A DNA stretch of 64,000 nt, taken from positions 1,302,001 through 1,366,000 of the forward strand of contig NZ_AP027363.1 in NCBI RefSeq assembly GCF_030295955.1. The letters are read 5' to 3'. The translations under genes and the position numbers were made by a program. Below the pieces are notes generated by a model. It did no database searches and was not told the origin of the DNA. It was given only the letters and a program-made list of their open reading frames with translations. Below, piece after piece: positions 7,431 to 16,538 of this stretch; within the stretch, counting starts at the first letter, position 1; each line of letters begins with the position of its first letter. The DNA comes from Thalassotalea agarivorans (GTDB taxonomy: Bacteria; Pseudomonadota; Gammaproteobacteria; Enterobacterales; Alteromonadaceae).

Positions 7431-8615
7431 ATGAGCACTGAACAATATAACGAAGGGCTGGTAACACATCATCCAGCGTTCATTGATGGACACTCGGTCG
7501 ATATTCCAACCCTAAAAATATTACAACAAGACGGCACCGTTTATGAAGGTGCTGAATTACCAGATATAGATCAAGCGCTTGCAGAGCGGATCTATAAAAC
7601 ACTCGTTTTTCATCGCGTATTAGACGAGCGTATGATTGCCGCCCAACGCCAGGGGCGCGTGAGCTTTTATATGGCAGCACTAGGCGAAGAAGCCGCTAGT
7701 GTTGGCAGTGCAGCCGGTCTTGCGGATCAAGATATGATCATGGCGCAATATCGCGAACAAGGTGCATTGATGTATCGCGGATTCACCTTAGATCAGTTTA
7801 TGAACCAACTGTTCAGCAACGAGCAGGATTTAGGTAAAGGGCGTCAAATGCCTATCCACTATGGTTCAAATGAATTGAACTATATGACCATATCTTCTCC
7901 TCTTGGCACACAAATTCCACAAGCAGCTGGTTATGCTTATGGCCAGAAAATGCAAGGTAAAGATGCGGTCACCATTTGCTATTTTGGTGAGGGAGCTGCG
8001 TCAGAAGGTGATTTCCACGCTGGATTGAACATGGCAGCTGTGCATCAAGCACCGGTTATTTTCTTCTGCCGAAACAATGGCTATGCAATCTCTACACCGG
8101 CGGAAGAGCAGTTCGCTGGAAATGGTATTGCCTCTCGTGGCGTAGGCTATGGCATTAAAACCCTGCGTATCGACGGCAACGATATTCTTGCGGTATTGAA
8201 AGCAACACAAGAAGCAAGAAAATACTGCATTGAAGAAGGCAAGCCTGTTGTTATCGAAGCAATGTCTTATCGTTTAGGTGCACATTCAACGTCAGATGAT
8301 CCTACCGGCTATCGTACAAAGGAAGAGGAAGAAAAGTGGCAAGCACACGATCCAATCTTACGAATGAAGCAATGGATGTTAAATCAATCATGGTGGACTG
8401 AAGAGCAAGATAGCGAAATATTTGAGCAGTTGCGTGAAGATGTGTTGGCTGCACTTAAAGTCGCTGAAAAAATCGATAAACCTGCGTTAGAAGATCTGGT
8501 TTCAGATGTTTATGACCAAGTACCAGAGATGCTTGAACAACAACTCAACGAGTTAAAAGCACATATCAAGAAGTACCCCGATGCATATCCAGTGACATCA
8601 GGGAGGATCAAATAA
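7431..8615 (+). CDS. bkdA1: Branched-chain 2-oxoacid dehydrogenase E1 alpha subunit
   Basis: Thiamine-diphosphate-dependent decarboxylase subunit that, with E1 beta, decarboxylates the 2-oxo acids of valine, leucine and isoleucine and passes the acyl group to E2 lipoate. It is 394 aa. The ThDP/Mg motif runs from GEGAASEGD (about 186-194) to the asparagine of FFCRNNGYA (N215). The loop [16 protein letters not shown] matches the phosphorylation-loop region of the family. The last codon overlaps the ATG of the beta subunit (TAATG), a sign of translational coupling. First gene of a three-gene operon; no E3 gene is in the window, so a shared lipoamide dehydrogenase elsewhere is implied. Confidence 0.93.
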   Translation: MSTEQYNEGLVTHHPAFIDGHSVDIPTLKILQQDGTVYEGAELPDIDQALAERIYKTLVFHRVLDERMIAAQRQGRVSFYMAALGEEAASVGSAAGLADQDMIMAQYREQGALMYRGFTLDQFMNQLFSNEQDLGKGRQMPIHYGSNELNYMTISSPLGTQIPQAAGYAYGQKMQGKDAVTICYFGEGAASEGDFHAGLNMAAVHQAPVIFFCRNNGYAISTPAEEQFAGNGIASRGVGYGIKTLRIDGNDILAVLKATQEARKYCIEEGKPVVIEAMSYRLGAHSTSDDPTGYRTKEEEEKWQAHDPILRMKQWMLNQSWWTEEQDSEIFEQLREDVLAALKVAEKIDKPALEDLVSDVYDQVPEMLEQQLNELKAHIKKYPDAYPVTSGRIK

Positions 8616-9592
8616 TGGCTCAAATGAATTTATTGCAAGCGATTAACAATGCACTCGACATTGCAATGGCTGAAGATGATAGCACCTTGTGCTTTGGTGA
8701 AGATGTTGGTTATTTTGGTGGTGTATTCCGCGCAACCAGTGGCTTACAAGAAAAATACGGCAAAGCAAGATGTTTTAACACGCCATTGGTGGAGCAAGGT
8801 ATTTTAGGTTTTGCTAATGGTCTAGCTGCACAAGGTTCAAGACCTATCGCAGAGATTCAATTTGCAGACTATATTTTCCCTGCATTTGATCAAATCGTGA
8901 ATGAATCAGCAAAATTTAGATATAGAAGTGGTAATGAGTTTGACGTAGGTCGCTTAACCATTCGCACACCATATGGTGGTGGTATCCATGGCGGTTTATA
9001 TCACAGTCAATCCCCAGAAGCTTATTTCGCCCATACGCCTGGCTTAAAAATCGTGGTGCCTAGAAACCCTTATCAAGCCAAAGGTTTATTGTTGGCAGCC
9101 ATTAGAGATGACAACCCCGTGTTGTTTTTCGAACCGAAACGTTTGTACCGCGCTGCCGTTGGTGAGGTGCCTGAGGAAGATTACCAATTACCGCTTGGAA
9201 AAGCTGAAATTGTTAAACAGGGTAGTGACGTCACGCTATTGGCGTGGGGCGCACAAATGGAGATTATCGAGAAAGCTGCAGATATGGCAGAAGCAGACGG
9301 CATTTCATGTGAAGTGATAGATTTACGTTCAATATTGCCGTGGGACGTAGAAACAATCGCCAACTCTGTGCGTAAAACAGGTCGTTTTGTGATTTCACAG
9401 GAAGCGCCACTGACAGCTGGTTTTGCAAGTGAAATCGCAGCAACGATTCAACAAGAATGCTTTTTACACCTAGAGTCGCCTATTGCTCGTGTGTGTGGTT
9501 TAGATACGCCGTACCCACTTGCATTAGAAAAAGAATATCAGGCGGATCACTTAAAAGTGTATGAAGCAATCAAACGCAGCATGGATTACTAG
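8615..9592 (+). CDS. bkdA2: Branched-chain 2-oxoacid dehydrogenase E1 beta subunit
   Basis: Partner of the preceding E1 alpha in an alpha2beta2 heterotetramer. It is 325 aa, the usual size, with family segments [15 protein letters not shown] near the N-terminus, [14 protein letters not shown], and [11 protein letters not shown] around residues 110-120. The C-terminal transketolase-like domain includes [10 protein letters not shown] strong ribosome-binding site (GGGAGGA, 8601-8607) lies within the end of the alpha gene and supports the overlapping ATG. Nine bases separate its stop from the E2 start. Confidence 0.93.
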   Translation: MAQMNLLQAINNALDIAMAEDDSTLCFGEDVGYFGGVFRATSGLQEKYGKARCFNTPLVEQGILGFANGLAAQGSRPIAEIQFADYIFPAFDQIVNESAKFRYRSGNEFDVGRLTIRTPYGGGIHGGLYHSQSPEAYFAHTPGLKIVVPRNPYQAKGLLLAAIRDDNPVLFFEPKRLYRAAVGEVPEEDYQLPLGKAEIVKQGSDVTLLAWGAQMEIIEKAADMAEADGISCEVIDLRSILPWDVETIANSVRKTGRFVISQEAPLTAGFASEIAATIQQECFLHLESPIARVCGLDTPYPLALEKEYQADHLKVYEAIKRSMDY

Positions 9593-9601
9593 GGGGCTTT
9601 G

Positions 9602-11146
9602 ATGAGTAAAGATTTTATTTTACCTGACATCGGCGAAGGCATCGTAGAGTGCGAAATTGTTGAATGGCGTGTGGCTGAAGGTGACGACATTGTCGAAGAC
9701 CAAGTTGTTGCAGAAGTCATGACCGATAAAGCTGTGGTAGAGATCCCCGCGATGTATTCGGGTACAGTGAAAAAGCTGTATTACAACAAAGGTGATATAG
9801 CGAAGGTTTATCAACCTTTGTTTTCGATGGATGTTGCTGGCGAAAATAATGCAGCAGCGGCAGACGTCGCCGAAGCCACCACTGAAAATGCAGCAGCTGA
9901 GAAAGCACCTGTTAATACAGGGCAAGTATCTGAAGACTTTATTTTACCTGACATTGGCGAAGGCATTGTTGAATGTGAAATCGTCGAATGGCGCGTAGCT
10001 GAAGGCGACACCATCGAGGAAGATCAGGTTGTTGCAGAAGTGATGACAGATAAAGCCGTTGTTGAAATTCCGGCAATGTACGCCGGTGTTGTCAACAAGC
10101 TTTACTACAAAAAGGGCGACATCGCCAAAGTTTACAAACCGCTGTTCTCAATCACACGCGACGGTGCTCTGGTTGAGCAGACAACTACTGATACAACAAT
10201 GCCAGTAGAAACACCTCAAACAGTGACTGAAAACACTAGCTCGCCAGTATCACAAGGCAAGGCGATTGCATCGCCAGCTGTGCGCCGTGTTTGCCGCGAA
10301 TTGAACATCGATATTTCGCAGGTACAAGGTAGCGGTAAAAAGGGCAGAGTATACAAAGAAGATGTGTTGGCCTTTAGCCAAGGCAATCAACAAGTATCAC
10401 CTGCAGCTGAAATGCCGAGTAGCACTGGACGTATAGAAGGTGGTACACGTGTTGAGCCTATTAAAGGCGTTAAAGCAGCAATGGCTAAAGCCATGGTTAA
10501 TTCCGTTTCAACCATCCCACATTTCACTTATTGTGAAGAGATTGATCTAACCGAGCTTATTGCTTTAAGAACGTCTCTTAAAGAAACGTATGCGAAGCAA
10601 GATATTAAACTGACGTTGATGCCGTTTTTTATGAAAGCGATGTCTATGGCAATCACCGAATTTCCAATTCTCAACGCACAGGTCAATGACGAATGTACTG
10701 AGCTGACGTATTTTGATGACCATAATATTGGCATGGCTGTCGACTCAAAAGTCGGTTTGTTGGTGCCCAATGTTAAGCAGGTTCAGAACAAATCAGTGAT
10801 TGATTTAGCTATTGATATAACTCGACTGACAGAACAAGCTCGTGCGGGTAAAGTAAGCCCACAAGACCTTAAAGGCGGCACTATATCAATTTCAAACATT
10901 GGCGCGTTAGGCGGTACGGTGGCGACACCGATTATTAATAAGCCTGAAGTGGCAATCGTTGCCTTGGGTAAAACGCAAAAACTGCCTCGTTTTGACGAAA
11001 ATGGCGATGTTCAAGCACGTCAAATTATGCAAGTAAGTTGGTCGGGTGATCATCGTGTAATTGATGGTGGCACGATAGCGAGATTCTGTAATTTATGGAA
11101 GTCTTACTTAGAATCGCCGTCAAATATGCTTGTACATATGCGTTAA
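9602..11146 (+). CDS. bkdB: Dihydrolipoamide acyltransferase E2 with two lipoyl domains
   Basis: Core E2 of the branched-chain dehydrogenase complex; it transfers the acyl group from lipoate to CoA. The order is lipoyl domain 1 (about 3-78, lipoylated K43 in TDKAVVEIPA), lipoyl domain 2 (about 111-188, K151 in the same motif), peripheral subunit-binding domain (about 220-255, ASPAVRRVCREL), and catalytic domain with DHRVIDGG near the C-terminus. The ATG at 9602 follows AGGGGG with 5-bp spacing and is preferred to the in-frame TTG just before it. Most BCKDH E2 proteins have one lipoyl domain; the two here are almost identical, pointing to an internal duplication. Confidence 0.93.
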   Translation: MSKDFILPDIGEGIVECEIVEWRVAEGDDIVEDQVVAEVMTDKAVVEIPAMYSGTVKKLYYNKGDIAKVYQPLFSMDVAGENNAAAADVAEATTENAAAEKAPVNTGQVSEDFILPDIGEGIVECEIVEWRVAEGDTIEEDQVVAEVMTDKAVVEIPAMYAGVVNKLYYKKGDIAKVYKPLFSITRDGALVEQTTTDTTMPVETPQTVTENTSSPVSQGKAIASPAVRRVCRELNIDISQVQGSGKKGRVYKEDVLAFSQGNQQVSPAAEMPSSTGRIEGGTRVEPIKGVKAAMAKAMVNSVSTIPHFTYCEEIDLTELIALRTSLKETYAKQDIKLTLMPFFMKAMSMAITEFPILNAQVNDECTELTYFDDHNIGMAVDSKVGLLVPNVKQVQNKSVIDLAIDITRLTEQARAGKVSPQDLKGGTISISNIGALGGTVATPIINKPEVAIVALGKTQKLPRFDENGDVQARQIMQVSWSGDHRVIDGGTIARFCNLWKSYLESPSNMLVHMR

Positions 11147-11163
11147 AATTTGGCTAAATAGTG

Positions 11164-11216
11164 GGTAAATTGGCTATTACAGAAAGGTCAATTTACTCAT
11201 TTTTATTTTCCTTTTT
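11164..11216 (+). terminator. Probable terminator of the bkd operon
   Basis: Arms GTAAATTG (11165-11172) and CAATTTAC (11189-11196) with a 16-nt loop, followed by a T-rich tract. AT-rich and modest in strength. Confidence 0.45.
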
Positions 11217-11307
11217 GCTTAAGTTGTTGAAAATAAAGTTTATTATTGGTTTGGCATCAAGGTTGCTTAAATAAGTAATATCAACAGGGTAAGTTCAAGG
11301 GAATACT

Positions 11308-11976
11308 ATGTCTGTAAAAATAAACGATCGTCCAACTGAAAAAGTAAGAGAAGAAGTTATTGATCGCCTGATCATGAATTATGGTCATGGAGAACTCTCT
11401 TACGAAGCGTTTAACCGCCGTCTTGATGAAGCGATGGACACGCAAAATAATGAAACCCTCCAATCTTTAGTGGAAGACCTTCCGCTCACGCCTGATGAGC
11501 AATATATTCGCTCTAAAACAGAAGAAAATGCCGCCACCTACGTCAGTGAAGGCGCAACGGAAGAAGAGCACATCGTCAGTATCTTTTCTGGTTCTGATCG
11601 CGGTGGACGTTGGGTTGTGCCGAAAAAACTAAAAGTGACTACTGTTTTTGGTGGTGGCGATTTAAATTTCAGCGAGGCTGTATTTAGCCAGCAACAAACT
11701 GAAATAGAAGTATTTTGCTTATTTGGTGGCGTAGATATTCACGTGCCTGAAGGCGTCAATGTGGTAAGTCGCATGTTTAATATCTTTGGCGGTGTGTCAA
11801 ACAACACGAATAATGCGATTGGTAGTCAAGCTAATGTAGCGCCAACAATAGTCGTGACAGGTTACTGCATATTTTCTGGTGTAAACATCAGAATACCTCG
11901 TTCTATTAAAGAGCGCTTTGTCTCGTTTGCTGACGAGTTTAAGAAGATGTTTATTGATTCAAGCGGTAAATACTAG
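11308..11976 (+). CDS. DUF1707 / LiaF-like domain protein
   Basis: Cytoplasmic 222-aa protein. Residues about 5-55 form the short DUF1707 (SHOCT-like) helical domain (VREEVIDRLIMNYGHGELSYEAF is its core region). The C-terminal half is a beta-rich LiaF/cell-wall-active-antibiotic-response-like domain with repeated glycine turns (FGGGDLNFSE, LFGGVDIHVPEGV, IFGGVSNNT). In Firmicutes LiaF modulates an envelope-stress sensor; no such role is established for this protein. There is no membrane segment. The stop codon TAG forms part of the CTAG target site of a MITE, so the reading frame survives the insertion with its native or near-native end. Confidence 0.8.
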   Translation: MSVKINDRPTEKVREEVIDRLIMNYGHGELSYEAFNRRLDEAMDTQNNETLQSLVEDLPLTPDEQYIRSKTEENAATYVSEGATEEEHIVSIFSGSDRGGRWVVPKKLKVTTVFGGGDLNFSEAVFSQQQTEIEVFCLFGGVDIHVPEGVNVVSRMFNIFGGVSNNTNNAIGSQANVAPTIVVTGYCIFSGVNIRIPRSIKERFVSFADEFKKMFIDSSGKY

Positions 11977-12243
11977 GGCGTGTTGATCTTTACTGTATAA
12001 ATTTCGTGCGAGTTAAATGCTTTTTAGATCGCGGCACGAGGTGTGTAGCATGGTTACTCCATGTAAATGACTCGTAACAAAGAGATAGAGGCCTTTAGCC
12101 GCACCCAAAGGGCAGCGCATTTGCACCATTTCTACTGCGTTATCACTCATTAAGGTAGGATAACTATATTACATTCATTCTGCCTTGTATAAATCGCGTA
12201 AATTCTGCTGCGAAAATATACACGAAAGATCAACACGCCCTAG
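11973..12243. mobile_element. MITE, 263 bp with CTAG target-site duplication
   Basis: Element 11977-12239 with perfect 15-bp terminal inverted repeats GGCGTGTTGATCTTT that extend imperfectly to about 30 bp. It is flanked by CTAG on both sides (11973-11976 and 12240-12243). No open frame of meaningful length lies inside, so it is non-autonomous. CTAG duplications occur among IS5-type elements; a 2-bp TA duplication with a slightly longer TIR reads equally well and would suggest an IS630-type helper. No transposase is in the window. Confidence 0.82.
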
Positions 12244-12247
12244 CTAT

Positions 12248-12277
12248 AAAAAAGGCTAGCTACTTCTATAGCTAGCC
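12248..12277 (-). terminator. Orphan leftward intrinsic terminator
   Basis: Perfect 9-bp stem GGCTAGCTA (12254-12262) with TAGCTAGCC (12269-12277), 6-nt loop, and a six-T run on the minus strand. There is no minus-strand protein gene to its right until 14781, and the genes between are rightward. Confidence 0.7.
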
Positions 12278-12390
12278 GAGCTCCGATTGTACGCCAAACA
12301 ACAACATTGGCCACGGGAGTTGAGCAGTGGAGGGAACTATGTTTAAGCGCCTAACAATTGTTGCTTAACCACGATGGTTAATTTACTACT
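12248..12390 (-). ncRNA. Candidate leftward small RNA upstream of the kinase
   Basis: Inferred from an orphan terminator plus a possible promoter on the minus strand (TTGTGT, 16-bp spacer, TAAATT, around 12380-12410). The predicted transcript begins with a small hairpin (AACCA-TCG-TGGTT) and can pair TTAAGC with GCTTAA; it contains the pyrimidine words TTCCCTCC and CTCCC. No known RNA family was recognised. The 220 bp between the MITE and the kinase gene otherwise shows nothing. Confidence 0.3.
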
Positions 12391-12498
12391 TGTTTATGAC
12401 AACACAATGAAAGATGATGACAGTTTGATGAATAATATGAGTTAGCTTGTTTATTCGTCATTTTTCAGTGAAGTAATCTATATGGATAGGTAATCCCG

Positions 12499-14322
12499 TT
12501 GGCAGAAAAAAAATTACAACATTTCTATATTGCCGAAGAGCAGTCGATATATCTGCTATCCCACAAAGATGCCACAAAGTTAAAGCAATGGGTCGAATTG
12601 TGTCAGCAGCAGCTTGCCCAATTAGGTTATCGAGATATTTTTCTATTGGGAAAGGGTGCCTATGGCTTCGTCTTTAATGGCGTTTCTAGCTCAGGAGAAG
12701 AGCATGTATTTAAGTTTTCTCGCCTAACGTTGCCTGAGCATGTTCAAGCGAGGCTTGCTGATGAAGCCGATATTCAATCATTGCTCAATCATGAAAACAT
12801 CCCCAAGGTCATAGAATACCGTCAGATCAAACGACAGCATATTTTGCATATGACTCGCGCGCCCGGGTTAGATCTCGAGCAACTATCACTTAAGATGGGG
12901 CCACTACCGCCTGAGTTAGTGGTTGAGATTGCTATTGCATTAGGTGATTTGCTTTTATATTTGCGTAACGCTAAAGAGCACGCGTCGAATAAACCTATTG
13001 TCCATGGCGACATCAAGCCTTCTAATCTTGTGTATGACCAAGAAACCAAGCGTTTGCACCTGGTTGACTGGGGATCATCGGTTAAAGCTCAGCTAGACGC
13101 CAGTGGCCAATCGACAGAAAACAACGTCATGGATTTAATGAGCGGTGATTTGCAAAATACTAATGCTCGCTTAGGTGATGTCTACTTCATCGGTCCTGAA
13201 CAAATTAATGGTGGGCTGTCATCGCCTCGTTTTGACGAACAAGGCATGGCGGCAACGCTATATGCGCTTGCCTCTGGGCAATCGTGTCGATACGGGACTG
13301 GCGTTATACCTCCGAGCGCTTTGGGTTTACCAAAAGATCTGGGCTTGACGCTTGAAGCCATGCTCAGTGAAGATGCCAGCACAAGGCATAAGGCGGGTGA
13401 TTATTTTTTTCGCTCCCTCGATGTTCTGCGCCGCACAGTATTAGCTAAAACACCGACAATTTATCCGTTAGAAGTTAAGATCCCTATTTGGTCAAAACCA
13501 AAAGAACAAGAAATCGATACGGTTGTTTATGGCTCAAGGAAATCATTTTTAAGGGAATCGAGTGAACGCGATAATTTAGCCAGTGTTAACGATGTGCAAT
13601 TAGAAAAGTATTACAAGAACTACCTTATGGGCATGGGTGATACAGAAAAAGCCTTTATTGCCGCTGTTAGCCGCTTAGCGCATTACCCTGTGGTTGGCGG
13701 GCTTGCGATTCGTTGGGAAAAAGAAGGCGTTTATGTTGATTCCAATTTAAGCTTATTTGATCCTGAAATGGAACATGCCTTTCAAAGCGCAGTAAACAAT
13801 ATGATCACCTTGGCGCAGGGTATTTTTCGTATTGGTGTTTTTAAAAGTTGTTTATTTAATGCGCGTAATACGTTGCATATTGAACGTGATAATGAACAAC
13901 AACCTTTCAGCGCGTCTGCGCAACAGTTTATACCTTTTGATATTAGTGCTGTGCCAGATATTGATGATGAAAGTCGTCTTCATTCATACTTTGAAGACGG
14001 TAAAGATCCCGATGAATATTTGTATCTACCAGATCCCATCATGGAGGCATTGACCGCGCTCAATGAAATACACCACACCGGATGTATCATCTTCGAGGTA
14101 CTGCCGACCCACCTTAAAATCCATAGTTATTTAATGCTGCTCGATCCACAAAAACAAACAGCGTTTGAGCAACTCTTAAAACAAATCATAGATTTGTTAC
14201 CCTTGATTGAAGGTGTTGGTATTTCTGGCTTTATGAAGTTGCCCTATAAAGATACCCGTTTTTTTGAACATATTAATCGACTGCCTGAGCACTTCTATCC
14301 TAAAAATGCAAAGGCCGGCTAA
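12499..14322 (+). CDS. Serine/threonine protein kinase with uncharacterised C-terminal region
   Basis: Eukaryotic-type kinase, 607 aa, cytoplasmic (no membrane segment). Visible motifs are the glycine loop GKGAYGFVF (51-59), lysine K72 in HVFKFSR, a candidate alpha-C glutamate near E89, the catalytic loop HGDIKPSN (D171, N176) and the metal-binding DWG (D190) in place of DFG. A PEQ segment (IGPEQINGG) stands where APE is expected. Residues from about 320 to the end do not match a family I recognise. The start is TTG at 12499, preceded by GGATAGG at 8-bp spacing; the ATG at 12482 stops after three codons. It is a single rightward gene with no phosphatase or FHA partner beside it. Confidence 0.85.
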   Translation: MAEKKLQHFYIAEEQSIYLLSHKDATKLKQWVELCQQQLAQLGYRDIFLLGKGAYGFVFNGVSSSGEEHVFKFSRLTLPEHVQARLADEADIQSLLNHENIPKVIEYRQIKRQHILHMTRAPGLDLEQLSLKMGPLPPELVVEIAIALGDLLLYLRNAKEHASNKPIVHGDIKPSNLVYDQETKRLHLVDWGSSVKAQLDASGQSTENNVMDLMSGDLQNTNARLGDVYFIGPEQINGGLSSPRFDEQGMAATLYALASGQSCRYGTGVIPPSALGLPKDLGLTLEAMLSEDASTRHKAGDYFFRSLDVLRRTVLAKTPTIYPLEVKIPIWSKPKEQEIDTVVYGSRKSFLRESSERDNLASVNDVQLEKYYKNYLMGMGDTEKAFIAAVSRLAHYPVVGGLAIRWEKEGVYVDSNLSLFDPEMEHAFQSAVNNMITLAQGIFRIGVFKSCLFNARNTLHIERDNEQQPFSASAQQFIPFDISAVPDIDDESRLHSYFEDGKDPDEYLYLPDPIMEALTALNEIHHTGCIIFEVLPTHLKIHSYLMLLDPQKQTAFEQLLKQIIDLLPLIEGVGISGFMKLPYKDTRFFEHINRLPEHFYPKNAKAG

Positions 14323-14406
14323 CAGGCGCGATTCGCTAATATCAACCTAGGGTGCTAGTGTGTAGGAATATTAAAAATTCAATTTCTAGATTAAAGGCAG
14401 ATAAAA

Positions 14407-14784
14407 ATGGATAACGCGAAAATAGGTGAAATGGCTTGGTTGGATATCTCTGTTGGGGATGCTAGCAGTTTAAAATCTTTTTATGAGTCGGTTGTCGGCT
14501 GGAAAAGCGAAGCAGTGTCTATGGGCGATTATGAAGATTATTCAATGCTTCAGGTTGATGATAACAAGCCTGTAGCAGGTATTTGTCACGCAAAAGGTCC
14601 AAATGCAGCTTTGCCACCAACGTGGCTACCTTATTTTTTAGTGTCGGATATCAAGCAGTCTGTGGATGCAGTTAAAGCACAAGGTGGCGAATTAATTACG
14701 GACATTAAGTCATATGGTAGTGACAGTTTTGTCGTCATTAAAGACCCCGCTGGCGCGGCTTGTGCTTTATACCAAAAAGGCTAA
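14407..14784 (+). CDS. VOC family (glyoxalase/bleomycin-resistance fold) protein
   Basis: Small 125-aa protein of the vicinal-oxygen-chelate superfamily with two beta-alpha-beta-beta-beta modules: WLDISVGDASSLKSFYESVVGW in the first and WLPYFLVSDIKQSVDAVKAQ in the second. It ends with the common FVVIKDPAGAACALYQ. Members include dioxygenases, isomerases and resistance proteins; the substrate cannot be assigned. Its stop overlaps the end of the convergent SRPBCC gene by four bases. Confidence 0.82.
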   Translation: MDNAKIGEMAWLDISVGDASSLKSFYESVVGWKSEAVSMGDYEDYSMLQVDDNKPVAGICHAKGPNAALPPTWLPYFLVSDIKQSVDAVKAQGGELITDIKSYGSDSFVVIKDPAGAACALYQKG

Positions 14785-15344
14785 GGTGCAGATTTTTCGA
14801 TGATGTCCGCACTACCGGTTTCGAGTAAACGTTTTAAGCGTTGAAGTTGTTCGTTGTGAACAAAGTCCACTGGAGCTGCCCAATCTGACAGGCCTTTTTC
14901 CAGTGTGCCTGTAACGCGGTAGGTGAGGATTAACTCGCTACTTTCTTTATCTATCGCTTTAATTTCCCAGGTTTGTGCACCGGCAATAGCAAACTGTTGC
15001 AGAGGGCCAAGTGCGCCAGACATACGCAGTGTTAGCGGTGGCTGTGCAAATACAACTTCTAAATGTTTAACCGAACCACCCCCGACAAGCTTTTCGCAAA
15101 AACAACCGCCCGCCGTGGCATCGATGGACATATTGTTGGCATCGCCGCTCCAGGTATGGTCGCTGTTCCACCAAAGGTGTACTTGGCTTGTTAGCGTTTT
15201 GTATATCACCTCTGGCGTTGCCATTATCCTGACTTTATTCACGCTTTCAAAGCCATTGTCTTTTACATAGGTTACGTCAGCTAACGCGCTGTTAAATAGT
15301 AATTGCGCGAGAGCACAGGTAATAAGTATTTTAATCTTTTTCAT
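14781..15344 (-). CDS. SRPBCC domain protein with signal peptide
   Basis: 187-aa exported protein. It has a hydrophobic signal (about 1-22, KIKILITCALAQLLFNSALA) followed by a START/polyketide-cyclase-like ligand-binding fold: MATPEVIYKTLTSQVHLWWNSDHTWSG is the typical N-terminal helix and strand, and ELILTYRVTG is in the later sheet. Proteins of this fold bind hydrophobic ligands; no ligand can be proposed. It is convergent with the VOC gene and divergent from the patatin-like gene. Confidence 0.78.
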   Translation of the reverse strand: MKKIKILITCALAQLLFNSALADVTYVKDNGFESVNKVRIMATPEVIYKTLTSQVHLWWNSDHTWSGDANNMSIDATAGGCFCEKLVGGGSVKHLEVVFAQPPLTLRMSGALGPLQQFAIAGAQTWEIKAIDKESSELILTYRVTGTLEKGLSDWAAPVDFVHNEQLQRLKRLLETGSADIIEKSAP

Positions 15345-15449
15345 GGCGTATACGATTGAGTTTACAATAGTAAAAAGCTATCAGATGTTGTTGAGTTTTC
15401 AACTATATTCGTTCACTATTTGCTTTTTTGGCGAAGGAAAGAGGATTAG

Positions 15450-16538
15450 ATGAGCTGTATTGACGTTTATGCAGGCGAAACGGCGCGAAAATTAATTGCC
15501 GAGCACGGATTTACGCCCAATTTGTTCAAAGGAATGATAGCAGCGTCAGGTGGACCTAAATGGTTCGTTTTGTATGGCTTGGATAAGGTACTTTTATCTG
15601 ATTTTTTCGCCAGTAAAACAATACCAAGCTACAATATCGGTACCTCATCAGGTGCTTGGCGTACGGCCTGTATGGCAATTAAGCAACCAGGTGAGGCATT
15701 AAACCGATTAGTCGAAGGTTATGCAAACACGACCTACACCGATAAACCCAGCGTCAGCGAAATAAGTGACAAGGCACGAACATTACTGTCGAGTATGCTA
15801 GGCGAGACGGGGATAGACGATATCGTTAATAATCGCTTAATCAAAACGCATACCATTGTAAATCGTTGTAAAGGGCTAACAGCGTCGACCAACCGTTTTC
15901 TGCAACTCGTTGGGCTGTTACCAGCGGCCGCACTAAATAGAATTGACCGAGCAACCTTAAAACTGTTTTTTGAACGCATTACTATCAGTAACGACGCTTT
16001 AGAAACACACTTTGCTCTTGACGATGGCTTTGGCGATACATTGGTGAGTTACACGCAGCAAAATGCATTTGATGTACTGATGGCGACAGGGGCTATTCCA
16101 CTTATCTTAGAAGGCGTTAAGGATATAGAAGGGGCACCACATGGCATGTATCGAGATGGCGGTATTATCGACTATCATTTTGATTTAGATTTCACTAAAC
16201 ATATAGGCACACAAAATGCAGACGAAAATCAGTTGATGATTTATCCGCATTTTTACCCGCACTGCTCGCCAGGTTGGTTTGACAAACGCATAGCAGGGCG
16301 AAAAGGCGATGAAAAGCGCTTTAGCAATGTTGTGTTGATTAGTCCAAGTCGCTCCTTTGTTGATACTTTGCCTTATCAAAAAATTCCAGATCGCACCGAT
16401 TTTGAAAAAATGGACGATACAACGCGCATGGCATATTGGCATGAAGTGATTGAGCGTAGTCATGAGCTGGGCGAAGCCTTTAAAAAACTGCTTGATAGCG
16501 ATGATGTAAACGGCGCAATAAAACCTATTTTTCGTTAA
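15450..16538 (+). CDS. Patatin-like phospholipase family protein
   Basis: 362-aa lipid acyl hydrolase of the patatin type, which uses a Ser-Asp dyad. The oxyanion-hole segment ASGGPKW (about 32-38), the nucleophile elbow GTSSG (Ser66) and the DGG motif in YRDGGIIDYHF carrying the catalytic Asp are all visible. There is no signal peptide. The ATG at 15450 has a GGAAAGAGG ribosome-binding site upstream. Its end overlaps the tail of the leftward dGTPase gene by four bases, so the two transcripts overlap and no terminator separates them. Confidence 0.85.
   Translation: MSCIDVYAGETARKLIAEHGFTPNLFKGMIAASGGPKWFVLYGLDKVLLSDFFASKTIPSYNIGTSSGAWRTACMAIKQPGEALNRLVEGYANTTYTDKPSVSEISDKARTLLSSMLGETGIDDIVNNRLIKTHTIVNRCKGLTASTNRFLQLVGLLPAAALNRIDRATLKLFFERITISNDALETHFALDDGFGDTLVSYTQQNAFDVLMATGAIPLILEGVKDIEGAPHGMYRDGGIIDYHFDLDFTKHIGTQNADENQLMIYPHFYPHCSPGWFDKRIAGRKGDEKRFSNVVLISPSRSFVDTLPYQKIPDRTDFEKMDDTTRMAYWHEVIERSHELGEAFKKLLDSDDVNGAIKPIFR

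Noticed and set aside
11977-12239. Short transposase remnant inside the MITE
   Set aside because: No frame of meaningful length and no DDE-like motif; the element is non-coding.
15734-15979. Minus-strand open frame inside the patatin-like gene
   Set aside because: Shadow frame of a well-supported gene; no start signal and no family resemblance.
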